Part shown: in pieces, positions 24,105-33,551 of the stretch | Position numbering within the stretch: the stretch's first letter is position 1 | Layout of the letters: every line of letters starts with the position of its first letter | Assembly (NCBI GenBank): GCA_045660865.1 | Contig: JAZREP010000016.1 | Coordinates: forward strand, 5,428 to 69,427 | Length of the DNA: 64,000 bases | Reading direction: 5' to 3' | From: CAZRRV01 sp045660865 | GTDB taxonomy: Bacteria > Bacillota > Clostridia > Oscillospirales > Acutalibacteraceae | Notes under the pieces: generated by a model | Told to the model about the DNA's origin: nothing | Databases searched by the model: none | What the model saw: the letters and a program-made list of their open reading frames with translations, nothing else | Position numbers and translations under genes: made by a program

Positions 24105-25646
24105 ATGATTAAAAAACTACCATCATTATTTTGGAATACAACATTATATAAAACAATCTGCATTTGTGCAATGATTCTCACACCATCTTACTTATTGTGC
24201 TTCTTTCCTCAATATATAAGCGTGGTTTTGCTTTTGTGGGGTGCAGCAATTCTAATTCACGACTTGTTTAATAGTGACAGAAATATGTTCCGACAAACGG
24301 GCAGCGCACTATTAGTTTTGTTTTGTGTTGGATATACGATTACTATTTTGTTTTTTTCTAAAAATGATATTTCTTCTACACTTCACTTGTTTTGTTGGAC
24401 TATTCTTGAATTTTTCCTTATCTTTGCTATTGAAAAAGACAAACATAAAGATGTTAAGGCAATAATGGAAGATATATACGGAATAAATCGTGTAATTTCT
24501 ATTGTTGTAGCAATAACAGCGGTGATAAGCCTTTTGTGCTATTTCTTTAAATTGTCAATAGTTTTTCCTGACCCGGAAGGACTTAATCATGCCTGGAGTG
24601 TTGGTATTATATACGGACGGAACACCGGTATGTACAACAATGCGTTGACCTGCTCTAATGCAATGTTTATAGGCTGTGTTGCTTCTATATTCAATTTGGT
24701 TTTTGCTAAAGGAAAAAAATGGTATGTTTGGGCAGGATATATAAGCTCATTTGTCGTTTGCTACCTTTGCGAACTGACAACGCTTACCAGAACGCATACA
24801 TTTGGAATATACATATTCTTTTTCTCGGTAGTATTCTTTACAGTATATCAACTTTTACTAAAAAAGAATTTTGGCGTATTCAAAAGACTAGTAGCAGCGT
24901 CCTGTGCGGCTTTGATTGTATTTGGCGTTTGTATTGGTGGAGAAAAAGTTGCCAAATTTACTATGAAAGGCATTGCTTCTGCAATTCCCACAATCAATGT
25001 ACAAGAGGTCTTAAACGGAGGAAATTGGTTTGCTCCCATAAAAAGTATACCTAACGAAGAGAGTGTTCAAAATTCAGAAGCTGAAATTTCACTTGAAAGA
25101 ACAGAGATTGAACGTTTGCCTAACTTTTTCTATCCAAGGAATGAATTTTGGAAGGTTGGCCTGCAAGTAATTCCTAAATCTCCTGTGTTTGGATTTACAA
25201 CCGGAAATAAAAATTCCACTTCGCTTGAATACGGCACAACAGAATATATAAGCAAATCAAAAGACGGAATTGCCACATATCATAATGCTTATTTTGATAT
25301 TGCTGTATCTGCAGGACTGTTGGGACTTGTTCTTATGCTGCTTTTTGTGGGTATTCACCTTGTGAGATCGGTACGGGTTTTATTCTCTAAGACTATAGAA
25401 AAATTCAACAAAAAATATATGGTTGGATATATCGTTATAGCATCATACTTGGCAATTCATGTCTTCCTTACCTGTAACTTCTTGGGTGTTCTTTGTCTAA
25501 CAAATGTATCTGTGTGCATATACTTCTGGATTTTATTAGGCTTTGCATCAGGTTGTAACGGTATTGCTTTAAAAAATGGCGAAAAACTTTCAGTTGAAAA
25601 TATAATTGCAAGATTCACAAAAATGAAAGAGGAAGTAAATGAGTAA
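24105..25646 (+). CDS. Wzy/O-antigen-ligase-like polysaccharide polymerase
   Basis: A 513-residue protein with about ten to twelve membrane segments and a large outer loop near residues 310-400, the layout of the O-antigen ligase/polymerase family. In a locus with a Wzx-like flippase it most likely polymerises the repeat unit outside the membrane. I chose ATG 24105, which follows AGAGGAAA; an earlier in-frame start would overlap the previous gene. By eye this gene is more AT-rich than the housekeeping genes around the locus. The C-terminus overlaps the next gene by 8 bases. Confidence 0.75.
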   Translation: MIKKLPSLFWNTTLYKTICICAMILTPSYLLCFFPQYISVVLLLWGAAILIHDLFNSDRNMFRQTGSALLVLFCVGYTITILFFSKNDISSTLHLFCWTILEFFLIFAIEKDKHKDVKAIMEDIYGINRVISIVVAITAVISLLCYFFKLSIVFPDPEGLNHAWSVGIIYGRNTGMYNNALTCSNAMFIGCVASIFNLVFAKGKKWYVWAGYISSFVVCYLCELTTLTRTHTFGIYIFFFSVVFFTVYQLLLKKNFGVFKRLVAASCAALIVFGVCIGGEKVAKFTMKGIASAIPTINVQEVLNGGNWFAPIKSIPNEESVQNSEAEISLERTEIERLPNFFYPRNEFWKVGLQVIPKSPVFGFTTGNKNSTSLEYGTTEYISKSKDGIATYHNAYFDIAVSAGLLGLVLMLLFVGIHLVRSVRVLFSKTIEKFNKKYMVGYIVIASYLAIHVFLTCNFLGVLCLTNVSVCIYFWILLGFASGCNGIALKNGEKLSVENIIARFTKMKEEVNE

Positions 25647-26628
25647 TACAGGGGCAACGATTTCGGTTATTATTCCCATATACAACGGTGAAAAGTATAT
25701 CGATAATGCTGTAAATTCTTTTAGCCGACAAACTTTCAAGGATTTTGAAGTGATTTTTGTCAATGATGGCTCACAGGATGGCACCAAGGCAATTCTTGAC
25801 CAACTAAAAGAAAAAGAACTTCCCTTTAAACTTATGGTAGTTCATAAAGAGAATGCAGGGGTAAGTGCTGCGAGGAACGATGGAATAAAGGTCGCAACGG
25901 GGGAGTTTCTTTGCTTTGTTGATGCCGATGATACTATCGCCGATGATTATTTGGAAACTCTTTATGATGCAGCAATAAAGACAGACGCCAATATTGCTGT
26001 CGCTTGGTTAACACGTTCAAAGGAAGATTTTCAACAGCGTGAAAAAAGCGCAGAGATTTTGCAAATTTCCTCAACAGAGTTTTTAAGAAAATTCTTATAC
26101 AAGGGAATAAAATACACTATTTGTGCCTGCATTTTCAAAAAGACCTGCTTTACAGATGCGGGTATTGAATTTCCCGTAGGATACCCCTACAGTGAGGACG
26201 TTTTCGTCTTGTGGCAACTTTTTGCTAGGGAAAAAAGCATAACCGAGGTATGTTATAAAATTTATTACTACTATAACAATCCTAAATCCGCTATGAATAA
26301 AGGAATTGACACCTCAAGACTTACTGCAGTGGAACTTATGAAAAAACTTGAACCTATTATGGAGGAGTTGAATCCTGAGTTTGCAGTAGAGTTTAAAAAG
26401 TTTGCAGTTGCTCGCCATAATTGGTCTATTCTTTGGCAGGCAGCCATCAGGCTGGGGTCTTATAGTGAGTTCAAAGAATATTGCAAACATTTTGAGATGA
26501 AAAAAGAGCTGAAAAAAATGCTCAGCTATCCTCAGTTAATGCTTTCAATATCATCGTTAGTTTACATCATTTCACCTTTTATTTACTACTGCTTTATAAA
26601 ACTTCTTGTTGTTTTGAAAATAAAGTAG
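25639..26628 (+). CDS. Family 2 (GT-A) glycosyltransferase
   Basis: The 329-residue protein opens with the GT2 signature ISVIIPIYNGEKYI, then VIFVNDGSQDGT, ENAGVSAARNDGI and DADDTI, which give nucleotide-sugar and metal binding. A hydrophobic C-terminal segment (about 300-325) may anchor it to the membrane. It overlaps the polymerase gene and belongs to the same transcript. The donor sugar cannot be told; rhamnose is a candidate because the locus makes dTDP-rhamnose. Confidence 0.88.
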   Translation: MSNTGATISVIIPIYNGEKYIDNAVNSFSRQTFKDFEVIFVNDGSQDGTKAILDQLKEKELPFKLMVVHKENAGVSAARNDGIKVATGEFLCFVDADDTIADDYLETLYDAAIKTDANIAVAWLTRSKEDFQQREKSAEILQISSTEFLRKFLYKGIKYTICACIFKKTCFTDAGIEFPVGYPYSEDVFVLWQLFAREKSITEVCYKIYYYYNNPKSAMNKGIDTSRLTAVELMKKLEPIMEELNPEFAVEFKKFAVARHNWSILWQAAIRLGSYSEFKEYCKHFEMKKELKKMLSYPQLMLSISSLVYIISPFIYYCFIKLLVVLKIK

Positions 26629-26644
26629 GAACGGAGGAACTTAA

Positions 26645-27760
26645 ATGAAAACAATAGCATTTTATCTGCCGCAATTTCACGCCATTCCCGAAAATGACGA
26701 ATGGTGGGGAAAAGGTTTTACCGAGTGGGTTAATGTAAAAAAGGCAGAGCCTTTGTTTGAGGGACATTATCAACCAAGAGTTCCTCTTAATGAAAATTAT
26801 TACAATTTATTAGAGCCACAAACTATGCGCTGGCAAACACAAATTGCAAAAGAGCATGGTTTATATGGATTCTGCTTTTATCATTATTGGTTTGACGGAC
26901 ATATGCTTTTGGAAAAACCAATGGAAATGTTGCTAAAAGATAAAACTATAGATTTTCCCTTTTGCGTATGTTGGGCAAATGAACATTGGACTAAAGCGTG
27001 GGTTTCCAAGCAAGACAATATTTTAATTGCGCAACGCTATGGCGAACGAAAAGAATGGGAAGAACATTTCAATTATCTGCTTCCGTTTTTTAAAGACGAA
27101 CGATATATAAAAACAAATGGTAAACCTCTGGTTGTTATCTATCGCCCCGATTTAATAGAATGTCTTAATGATATGTTGGATTGTTGGCAAGAACTTGCTG
27201 TTAACAATGGTCTGGAAGGGCTGGAATTTGCATATCAGCAAATTCATTTTGATTTACAAAAGGATAAAGATGACAGTAGGTTCTCCTATAATATCGAATA
27301 TCAGCCTAATTATGCGAACTATGATTTATCACATGAAGAATTTGCTTTCTTAAAAAAGGTTAAAAGATGGCTTACCCCTATTTTACAAAAAGTAGGCATA
27401 AACATTGAGCAGATTAGACCTCAAGGTCTTATAAAGCGAGATTATGACGAGGTTTGGAATGCGATTTTAAATCGAGTTCCCAGCTCTGAAAAAAGCGTTC
27501 CCGGGGCATTTGTTGATTGGGATAACACACCTAGAAAACAAGAAAAAGGAAGCGTATTTTTAAACGTATCACCTGAAAAGTTTGAAAAGTATATGACGGA
27601 ACAAATCCGCAGAACGAAAGAAGTTTACAAAAAAGATATGCTTTTCTTGTTCGCGTGGAATGAATGGGCAGAAGGTGGCTATATGGAGCCTGACGAAAAA
27701 TACGGATACGGCTATCTTGAGGCACTGAGAAATGCCCTTAAAGCAAACAATGAATTATAA
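26645..27760 (+). CDS. WbsX-like (GH99-like domain) glycan protein
   Basis: A 371-residue protein that begins MKTIAFYLPQFHAIPEND, followed by EWWGKGFTEWVNV, YGFCFYHYWFDG and CWANEHWTK, and FAWNEWAEGGYMEPD near the end. This pattern is that of the WbsX family with a GH99-like fold, found in O-antigen and capsule loci. The enzymatic role of the family is not settled; it could trim or transfer sugar. It has no signal peptide, so it is probably cytosolic. Confidence 0.85.
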   Translation: MKTIAFYLPQFHAIPENDEWWGKGFTEWVNVKKAEPLFEGHYQPRVPLNENYYNLLEPQTMRWQTQIAKEHGLYGFCFYHYWFDGHMLLEKPMEMLLKDKTIDFPFCVCWANEHWTKAWVSKQDNILIAQRYGERKEWEEHFNYLLPFFKDERYIKTNGKPLVVIYRPDLIECLNDMLDCWQELAVNNGLEGLEFAYQQIHFDLQKDKDDSRFSYNIEYQPNYANYDLSHEEFAFLKKVKRWLTPILQKVGINIEQIRPQGLIKRDYDEVWNAILNRVPSSEKSVPGAFVDWDNTPRKQEKGSVFLNVSPEKFEKYMTEQIRRTKEVYKKDMLFLFAWNEWAEGGYMEPDEKYGYGYLEALRNALKANNEL

Positions 27761-27791
27761 TTTAAATTATTTAGTGAAAGAAGGAGCTTAA

Positions 27792-28688
27792 ATGAAAGGT
27801 ATCATTCTTGCCGGTGGTTCCGGCACAAGACTTTATCCCCTGACAAAAGTAACATCAAAACAGTTACTTCCCATTTACGATAAACCGATGATTTATTATC
27901 CCATGTCGGTGCTTATGAATGCGGGAATAAGGGATATTCTCATAATTTCCACCCCTGCAGACACTCCAAGATTTAAGGAACTGCTGGGTGATGGTCATCA
28001 GTTTGGCGTAAACCTTTCTTATGCTGTTCAGCCTTCTCCCGATGGTCTCGCTCAAGCTTTTATAATTGGCGCTGATTTTATTGGTGACGACACCGCTTGT
28101 ATGGTGCTTGGCGATAATATCTTTGCGGGTCATGGTCTTAAAAAACGCCTTAAAGCTGCCGTGGAACGTGCTGAGAACGGAAAAGGCGCTACCGTTTTTG
28201 GATACTATGTTGACGACCCTGAGCGTTTTGGTATAGTTGAATTTGATAAGGATGGCAAGGCAATTTCCATTGAGGAAAAACCTGCCAAACCTAAAAGCAA
28301 CTACTGCGTAACAGGTCTTTACTTTTACGATAACAATGTTGTGGAATACGCTAAGAACCTGAAACCCTCTGCCAGAGGAGAGCTTGAAATAACCGACCTT
28401 AACAGAATTTATCTCGAAAACGGCGAGCTTAATGTTGAGCTTCTCGGTCAGGGCTTTACTTGGTTGGATACAGGTACACACGAGAGTCTCGTTGAAGCAA
28501 CAAACTTTGTTAAGACTGTTGAAACCCACCAACACAGAAAGATAGCTTGTCTGGAAGAGATAGCTTATTTAAATGGTTGGATAACCAAAGAGGATGTTCT
28601 TGAGGTTTATGAGGTTTTAAAGAAAAATCAATACGGCCAGTATCTAAAGGATGTTCTGGACGGAAAATACATAGATGCTTTACACTAA
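27792..28688 (+). CDS. rmlA: Glucose-1-phosphate thymidylyltransferase
   Basis: RmlA makes dTDP-glucose from glucose-1-phosphate and dTTP, the first step to dTDP-L-rhamnose. The 298-residue protein shows GGSGTRLYPLT (8-18), SKQLLPIYDKPM, and GDNIFAGHG with EKPAKPKS later. A GGAGC site precedes the ATG. rmlB, rmlD and rmlC follow, so the full pathway is encoded here. Confidence 0.96.
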   Translation: MKGIILAGGSGTRLYPLTKVTSKQLLPIYDKPMIYYPMSVLMNAGIRDILIISTPADTPRFKELLGDGHQFGVNLSYAVQPSPDGLAQAFIIGADFIGDDTACMVLGDNIFAGHGLKKRLKAAVERAENGKGATVFGYYVDDPERFGIVEFDKDGKAISIEEKPAKPKSNYCVTGLYFYDNNVVEYAKNLKPSARGELEITDLNRIYLENGELNVELLGQGFTWLDTGTHESLVEATNFVKTVETHQHRKIACLEEIAYLNGWITKEDVLEVYEVLKKNQYGQYLKDVLDGKYIDALH

Positions 28689-28701
28689 AGGGGAATTTAA
28701 G

Positions 28702-29721
28702 ATGAATATTATTGTTACCGGTGGCGCCGGATTTATTGGAAGCAACTTTATTTTTCACATGCTTGGCAAATATAAAGATTATAGAATAATTTGCCTTGAT
28801 AAGCTTACCTATGCGGGTAATCTTTCCACACTAGCTCCCGTTATGGAAAATCCTAATTTCCGTTTTGTTAAAGCGGATATATGTGACAGGGATGCAGTTT
28901 ATAAACTCTTTGAAGAGGAAAAACCAGATGTTGTGGTAAACTTTGCGGCAGAAAGCCATGTTGACCGCTCTATTGAAAACCCTGAAGTTTTCCTTCAAAC
29001 CAATATTTTAGGAACACAGGTGCTTATGGATGCTTGCCGCAAATATGGTATTGAGCGTTATCACCAGGTTTCTACTGATGAGGTTTACGGTGATTTACCT
29101 CTTGACCGTCCTGACCTGTTCTTTACTGAGGAAACCCCAATTCACACTTCTTCTCCGTATTCCTCATCAAAAGCAGGTGCCGACCTTTTGGTTCTTGCAT
29201 ATCACAGAACCTATGGTTTGCCCGTAACCATTTCTCGTTGCTCAAATAACTATGGCCCCTATCATTTTCCGGAAAAACTTATCCCCTTAATGATAGCTAA
29301 TGCACTTGCCGACAAACCTTTGCCGGTTTACGGTGAGGGTCTAAATGTTCGTGACTGGCTCTATGTTGAGGACCATTGCAAGGCTATTGACCTTATTATT
29401 CATAAGGGTAGAGTTGGTGAGGTTTATAATATCGGCGGTCACAACGAAATGAAGAATATTGATATTGTTAAGATAATTTGTAAGGCTCTTGATAAACCCG
29501 AAAGCCTTATTACTTATGTAACCGACCGTAAAGGTCACGATATGCGCTATGCTATAGACCCAACCAAGATTCACAACGAACTTGGATGGCTCCCCGAAAC
29601 CAAATTTGCCGACGGTATTCAAAAGACTATTAAATGGTATCTTGAAAACCGTGAGTGGTGGGAAACTATCATATCGGGCGAATATCAGAATTACTACGAA
29701 ATGATGTACGGTGACAGATAA
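28702..29721 (+). CDS. rmlB: dTDP-glucose 4,6-dehydratase
   Basis: RmlB converts dTDP-glucose to the 4-keto-6-deoxy sugar with bound NAD. This extended SDR protein of 339 residues has GGAGFIGSNF (7-16), the substrate-contact stretch STDEVYGDL and the catalytic Tyr and Lys in YSSSKAGADLL. AAAGGGGA lies 7-8 bases before ATG 28702; an in-frame ATG at 28675 overlaps rmlA. The stop is directly followed by the rmlD start. Confidence 0.96.
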   Translation: MNIIVTGGAGFIGSNFIFHMLGKYKDYRIICLDKLTYAGNLSTLAPVMENPNFRFVKADICDRDAVYKLFEEEKPDVVVNFAAESHVDRSIENPEVFLQTNILGTQVLMDACRKYGIERYHQVSTDEVYGDLPLDRPDLFFTEETPIHTSSPYSSSKAGADLLVLAYHRTYGLPVTISRCSNNYGPYHFPEKLIPLMIANALADKPLPVYGEGLNVRDWLYVEDHCKAIDLIIHKGRVGEVYNIGGHNEMKNIDIVKIICKALDKPESLITYVTDRKGHDMRYAIDPTKIHNELGWLPETKFADGIQKTIKWYLENREWWETIISGEYQNYYEMMYGDR

Positions 29722-30609
29722 ATGAAGGTTTTTGTAACAGGCGTTAAAGGCCAGCTTGGCCACGATGTTATTCTTGAATTGGAAAAAAGAGGTTATGAGA
29801 GTGTTGGCAGTGATATTGCCGACACCTGTGACTTTGAAAATTATCTTAAACTTGACATAACCGATGCCGAGCAGGTAGAGCAGGCAATACTTGATGTTAA
29901 ACCCGATGCGGTAGTTCATTGTGCCGCTTGGACTGCGGTTGATGCGGCAGAGGATGAGGAAAACAAGGATAAGGTTTATGCCGTTAATGTAACGGGCACA
30001 AAGAACATCGCCACCGCCTGTAAAAAGGCAGATTGCAAGATGATTTATATAAGCACCGATTATGTTTTTAATGGTGAAGGTGAAATCCCTTGGGCTGCCG
30101 ACTGTAAGGATTATGCTCCTTTGAGTGTTTATGGTGATACTAAGCTTAAAGGCGAGCTTGCTGTTGCAGATATCCTTGAAAAATTCTTTATTGTCCGTAT
30201 AGCATGGGTGTTTGGTATTAACGGAAACAACTTTATAAAAACAATGTTGAATTTGGGTAAAAAATATGATGCTCTGCGGGTTGTTAACGACCAAATAGGT
30301 ACACCTACATATACGGCAGATCTGTCGATTTTGCTTGTTGATATGCTTGAAAGTGAGAAATACGGATATTATCACGCTACCAACGAAGGCGGATTTATAA
30401 GTTGGTACGATTTTGCTTGTGAAATTTTTAAACAAGCAAACTACCAAACTAAAGTAACACCCGTAACCACTCAAGAGTATGGCGTATCCAAGGCAGCAAG
30501 ACCTTTTAACAGTCGTCTTGATAAATCAAAACTTACCGAAAAAGGCTTTAAACCTCTGCCTACTTGGCAGGATGCCCTTTGCAGATATTTAGCTAAGCTG
30601 GCAGAGTAA
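29722..30609 (+). CDS. rmlD: dTDP-4-dehydrorhamnose reductase
   Basis: RmlD carries out the last, NAD(P)H-dependent step to dTDP-L-rhamnose. The 295-residue SDR has the cofactor loop VKGQLGHDV (8-16), then HCAAWTAVDAAE, ISTDYVFNG and the catalytic Tyr and Lys in VYGDTKLKGE. The ATG follows the rmlB stop without a gap. Here the order is rmlA-B-D-C, with reductase and epimerase swapped compared with the common A-B-C-D or B-D-A-C orders. Confidence 0.95.
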   Translation: MKVFVTGVKGQLGHDVILELEKRGYESVGSDIADTCDFENYLKLDITDAEQVEQAILDVKPDAVVHCAAWTAVDAAEDEENKDKVYAVNVTGTKNIATACKKADCKMIYISTDYVFNGEGEIPWAADCKDYAPLSVYGDTKLKGELAVADILEKFFIVRIAWVFGINGNNFIKTMLNLGKKYDALRVVNDQIGTPTYTADLSILLVDMLESEKYGYYHATNEGGFISWYDFACEIFKQANYQTKVTPVTTQEYGVSKAARPFNSRLDKSKLTEKGFKPLPTWQDALCRYLAKLAE

Positions 30610-30640
30610 TTTAATGTTTATTATGTTAGGAGATATAGGG

Positions 30641-31243
30641 ATGGGACAGATAAAGGTAACAAAATGCCATATTGAGGGACTTTATATTATTGAGCCTGCT
30701 GTTCACGGTGATAACAGAGGTTATTTTATGGAAACCTATAATCAGCGCGATATGGCTGAGGCGGGTCTTAATATGAAGTTCGTTCAGGACAACCAGAGTA
30801 TGTCAGTTAAGGGTGTGCTTCGCGGTTTGCATTTTCAAAAGGAATTCCCCCAAGGTAAACTTGTACGAGTTATAAAGGGAAGAGTCTTTGATGTTGCCGT
30901 TGACCTTAGAAAAGGCTCAAAAACCTATGGAAAATGGTTTGGCGTTGAGCTTACTGAGGAAAACAAAAAACAGTTTTATATCTCAGAAGGCTTTGCTCAC
31001 GGCTTTTTGGTGCTTAGCGAAACGGCAGAGTTTTGCTATAAAGTTACCGATTTTTATCACCCCGGTGATGAGGGTGGCCTTGCTTGGAATGACCCGGAAA
31101 TTGACATCAAGTGGCCTGAACTTCAAGGCAATTACAATGGTACATCAAGCGCCGAAGGGTATACTCTTGTGGATGGTACACCCCTCAATTTAAGCGATAA
31201 AGACCAGAAATGGTTAGGACTTAAAGATACATTCAGCTTTTAA
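30641..31243 (+). CDS. rmlC: dTDP-4-dehydrorhamnose 3,5-epimerase
   Basis: RmlC epimerises carbons 3 and 5 of the 4-keto sugar. The 200-residue cupin protein has EPAVHGDNRGYFMETY, then FVQDNQSMS, GVLRGLHFQ and the later HGFLVLSETAEF, which carry the catalytic His and Tyr. TTAGGAGATA lies 8 bases before ATG 30641. An in-frame start 27 bases earlier is less likely. It closes the rhamnose block. Confidence 0.95.
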   Translation: MGQIKVTKCHIEGLYIIEPAVHGDNRGYFMETYNQRDMAEAGLNMKFVQDNQSMSVKGVLRGLHFQKEFPQGKLVRVIKGRVFDVAVDLRKGSKTYGKWFGVELTEENKKQFYISEGFAHGFLVLSETAEFCYKVTDFYHPGDEGGLAWNDPEIDIKWPELQGNYNGTSSAEGYTLVDGTPLNLSDKDQKWLGLKDTFSF

Positions 31244-31273
31244 GGCTTTATTTTGAAAGAGGCGTATAAAACA

Positions 31274-32698
31274 ATGGGTTCAGGTAAAAGCAATGCGCTA
31301 ACTGCAGGACTTGGTTATACAATAGGTAACATCCTGATTAGGTGTATAAGCATTTTGACATTACCGATTTTCAGTCGAATTATGGGCACCGAAGAATTTG
31401 GTGTCTTTAATGTGTTTATGTCTTATGATGCGGTGTTGCATGTAATAGTTGGTTTTGCGTTACACTCAAGTGTTAGAAGTGCTAATATTGAGTTTAAAGG
31501 ATATATAAAGGAGTACACATCCTGTATTTCACTTGTATATATAATTAGTGCGGCAGTGTTATCTTTACTAGTGTTTGTGTTCCCAAATCCCATAAGCTCT
31601 ATTTTAGGATTTGAACCAAAACTTTTATACCTTTTGATAATTCACAGTGTTTCTGCTGCGCTATTGACATTGTATAACACCCGATTAAGCCTTGACTATT
31701 CTTACAAAAAATATCTTATAGCGGCGATTATAAATTCGGTGGGCGGTATCGGTATATCCTTACTGCTTATGCTCACAGTGTTTTCCTCGCAAAAAGATGT
31801 TGGCAGGATTATAGGCTCAACTTTGGTTCAAGCGATTCTTGCAGTATTCATACTAATAATATTTTTTAGAGCTGCAAAACCTAAGTTTGACAAAAAGTAT
31901 TTAAGCTTTGGACTAAAATACAGTTTGCCTATCGTTCCTCACGGGGTTTCTCAAATATTATTGGCGCAGTTCGACCGTGTTATGATAAGTAAGATGGTTA
32001 GCGACTCACGTGCGGGTATATACAGCCTTGCAGGAAATTTAAAAATTGTTATGACAGTTATAACCACCTCTATATCTGCTGCGTGGAACACATGGTTTTT
32101 TGAGCAGATGGATAAGGGTGATAAACTGTCAATTCAAAAAAGGGCGGTACAGCTCGCTGCTCTTTATACTGTTTTATGTGTAGGACTTATTGCAGTTTCC
32201 CCCGAAATGATATTGATTTTAGGCGGCAAGGAATATGATTTGGCAAAATATGTTGCCATACCAATGGTTCTTGATGCCCTTGTGCTTTTCTTCTATGACC
32301 TTGTTGTTTCTGGCGAATATTATGTGAAAAAAACAGTTAATATTATGTTGGCAACTATAGGAGCTGCTGTGCTAAATGTTGCACTCAATTATATTTTTAT
32401 ATTAAAATACGGTTTTATTGCCGCAGCATATACAACATTGTTCTGTTATTTGGTGTACCTTGTGCTTCATATTATAATATGTCGAAAAATGGTGAAATTC
32501 TTTATTCTTCCTTTAAAATGGATGTTGTTGTTTGGCAGTATAGCTGTGATTATGTCGGCAGCAAGTCTGTTGCTTATAAATAACTTGATTCTAAGATGGC
32601 TGATTTGTGCAGTTATTGTAATACCAATGTCTTTGCTCTTACTTAAAGATATGGGTGGAGTAAAGGGACTTATTAGCAGTGTAAAAGGGGAAAAATAA
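31274..32698 (+). CDS. Wzx-like oligosaccharide flippase (MATE/MVF family)
   Basis: A 474-residue membrane protein with about 12 to 14 hydrophobic segments and a Wzx start (TIGNILIRCISILTLPIFSR, here split as TIGNILIRC then ISILTLPIFSR). It most likely flips the undecaprenyl-linked repeat unit across the membrane before polymerisation by the Wzy-like protein. The ATG at 31274 has AGAGG upstream; a TTG at 31253 is a weaker alternative. The gene is visibly AT-rich and uses AGA/AGG arginine codons more freely than the housekeeping genes. Confidence 0.85.
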   Translation: MGSGKSNALTAGLGYTIGNILIRCISILTLPIFSRIMGTEEFGVFNVFMSYDAVLHVIVGFALHSSVRSANIEFKGYIKEYTSCISLVYIISAAVLSLLVFVFPNPISSILGFEPKLLYLLIIHSVSAALLTLYNTRLSLDYSYKKYLIAAIINSVGGIGISLLLMLTVFSSQKDVGRIIGSTLVQAILAVFILIIFFRAAKPKFDKKYLSFGLKYSLPIVPHGVSQILLAQFDRVMISKMVSDSRAGIYSLAGNLKIVMTVITTSISAAWNTWFFEQMDKGDKLSIQKRAVQLAALYTVLCVGLIAVSPEMILILGGKEYDLAKYVAIPMVLDALVLFFYDLVVSGEYYVKKTVNIMLATIGAAVLNVALNYIFILKYGFIAAAYTTLFCYLVYLVLHIIICRKMVKFFILPLKWMLLFGSIAVIMSAASLLLINNLILRWLICAVIVIPMSLLLLKDMGGVKGLISSVKGEK

Positions 32699-32700
32699 TT

Positions 32701-33537
32701 ATGGAAAGCAAAGCATTAACTTTAAAGGAAATTCATACCGAAACGGTTGGTCTTTTAAAGAAGCTTGCCGAAATTTGTGATTTGCTCGGAATAAATTATT
32801 TTATGGCGTATGGTTCACTCCTTGGCGTTGTCCGTCACAAGGGATTTATTCCTTGGGATGACGATACGGATGTTATTATGTGCCGTCCCGACTATGAAAA
32901 GTTTAAAAAATACTGCTTAGAAAATGAGCAGGAACTGCTTCCTTATAAATTTATGGGCTGGGAAAATTCAAAGAATTATCCTTTTGCTTTATGGCGATTC
33001 TGTGATACTCGCTATAGACTGGAATCAGACGATTATCCTGATGGTGGTTTGGGACTTTTTGTAGATGTATACTGTTATGATGGAGCCGGAAATGTGCCCA
33101 TAGAAAAAGACCACCCTTTAAGAAAAAAACAGAGAATATACGAAGCCTTTGTGCTTCTTACCAATCAAAAGAAATATAAAAAATCTCCCAAAGGGATAGT
33201 GAAGACAATTACAAAATTCCCAATATATGTTTTTGCAAAGCTTATGGGAAGAAATTTCTTTATGAAAAAGCTTGATAAACTTAAAGACACCTTCTCTTAT
33301 GAGGAGAGCAGTTTGTTAAACTCGTTGTCTTGGGATTTTTCTATAAACTCAAGAAAAAAAGAGTGGTATCAGGAATATATAATGCTTCCTTTAAATGACA
33401 TTGAGGTTAAGGTGCCAAAACAATACGATGAAGTTTTGCGTTGCTCGTATGGAGATTATATGCAACTTCCTCCAGAGGATAAGCGGACCCCCAGTCACGG
33501 ATACCGTCTTTATAAAAAGAAGGAGTATTTTAGGTAA
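32701..33537 (+). CDS. LicD family phosphotransferase
   Basis: The 278-residue protein has the LicD pattern: FMAYGSLLGVVRHKGFI, then PWDDDTDVIM with the metal-binding acidic triad, and PFALWRF with later conserved acidic residues. LicD proteins move a phospho-amino-alcohol or phosphosugar from a CDP donor to a glycan. It belongs to the accessory module with the aminotransferase and cytidylyltransferase genes 2-4 kb downstream, which could make such a donor. The substrate is not known. Confidence 0.85.
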   Translation: MESKALTLKEIHTETVGLLKKLAEICDLLGINYFMAYGSLLGVVRHKGFIPWDDDTDVIMCRPDYEKFKKYCLENEQELLPYKFMGWENSKNYPFALWRFCDTRYRLESDDYPDGGLGLFVDVYCYDGAGNVPIEKDHPLRKKQRIYEAFVLLTNQKKYKKSPKGIVKTITKFPIYVFAKLMGRNFFMKKLDKLKDTFSYEESSLLNSLSWDFSINSRKKEWYQEYIMLPLNDIEVKVPKQYDEVLRCSYGDYMQLPPEDKRTPSHGYRLYKKKEYFR

Positions 33538-33551
33538 AAGGAATTTATACA

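Noticed and set aside
27864..28535. Minus-strand open frame of 223 codons opposite rmlA
   Set aside because: Antisense shadow of rmlA without a start signal.
29341..30474. Minus-strand open frame of 377 codons opposite rmlB and rmlD
   Set aside because: It is fully antisense to two certain genes, has no ribosome site, and its composition follows the third codon positions of the real genes.
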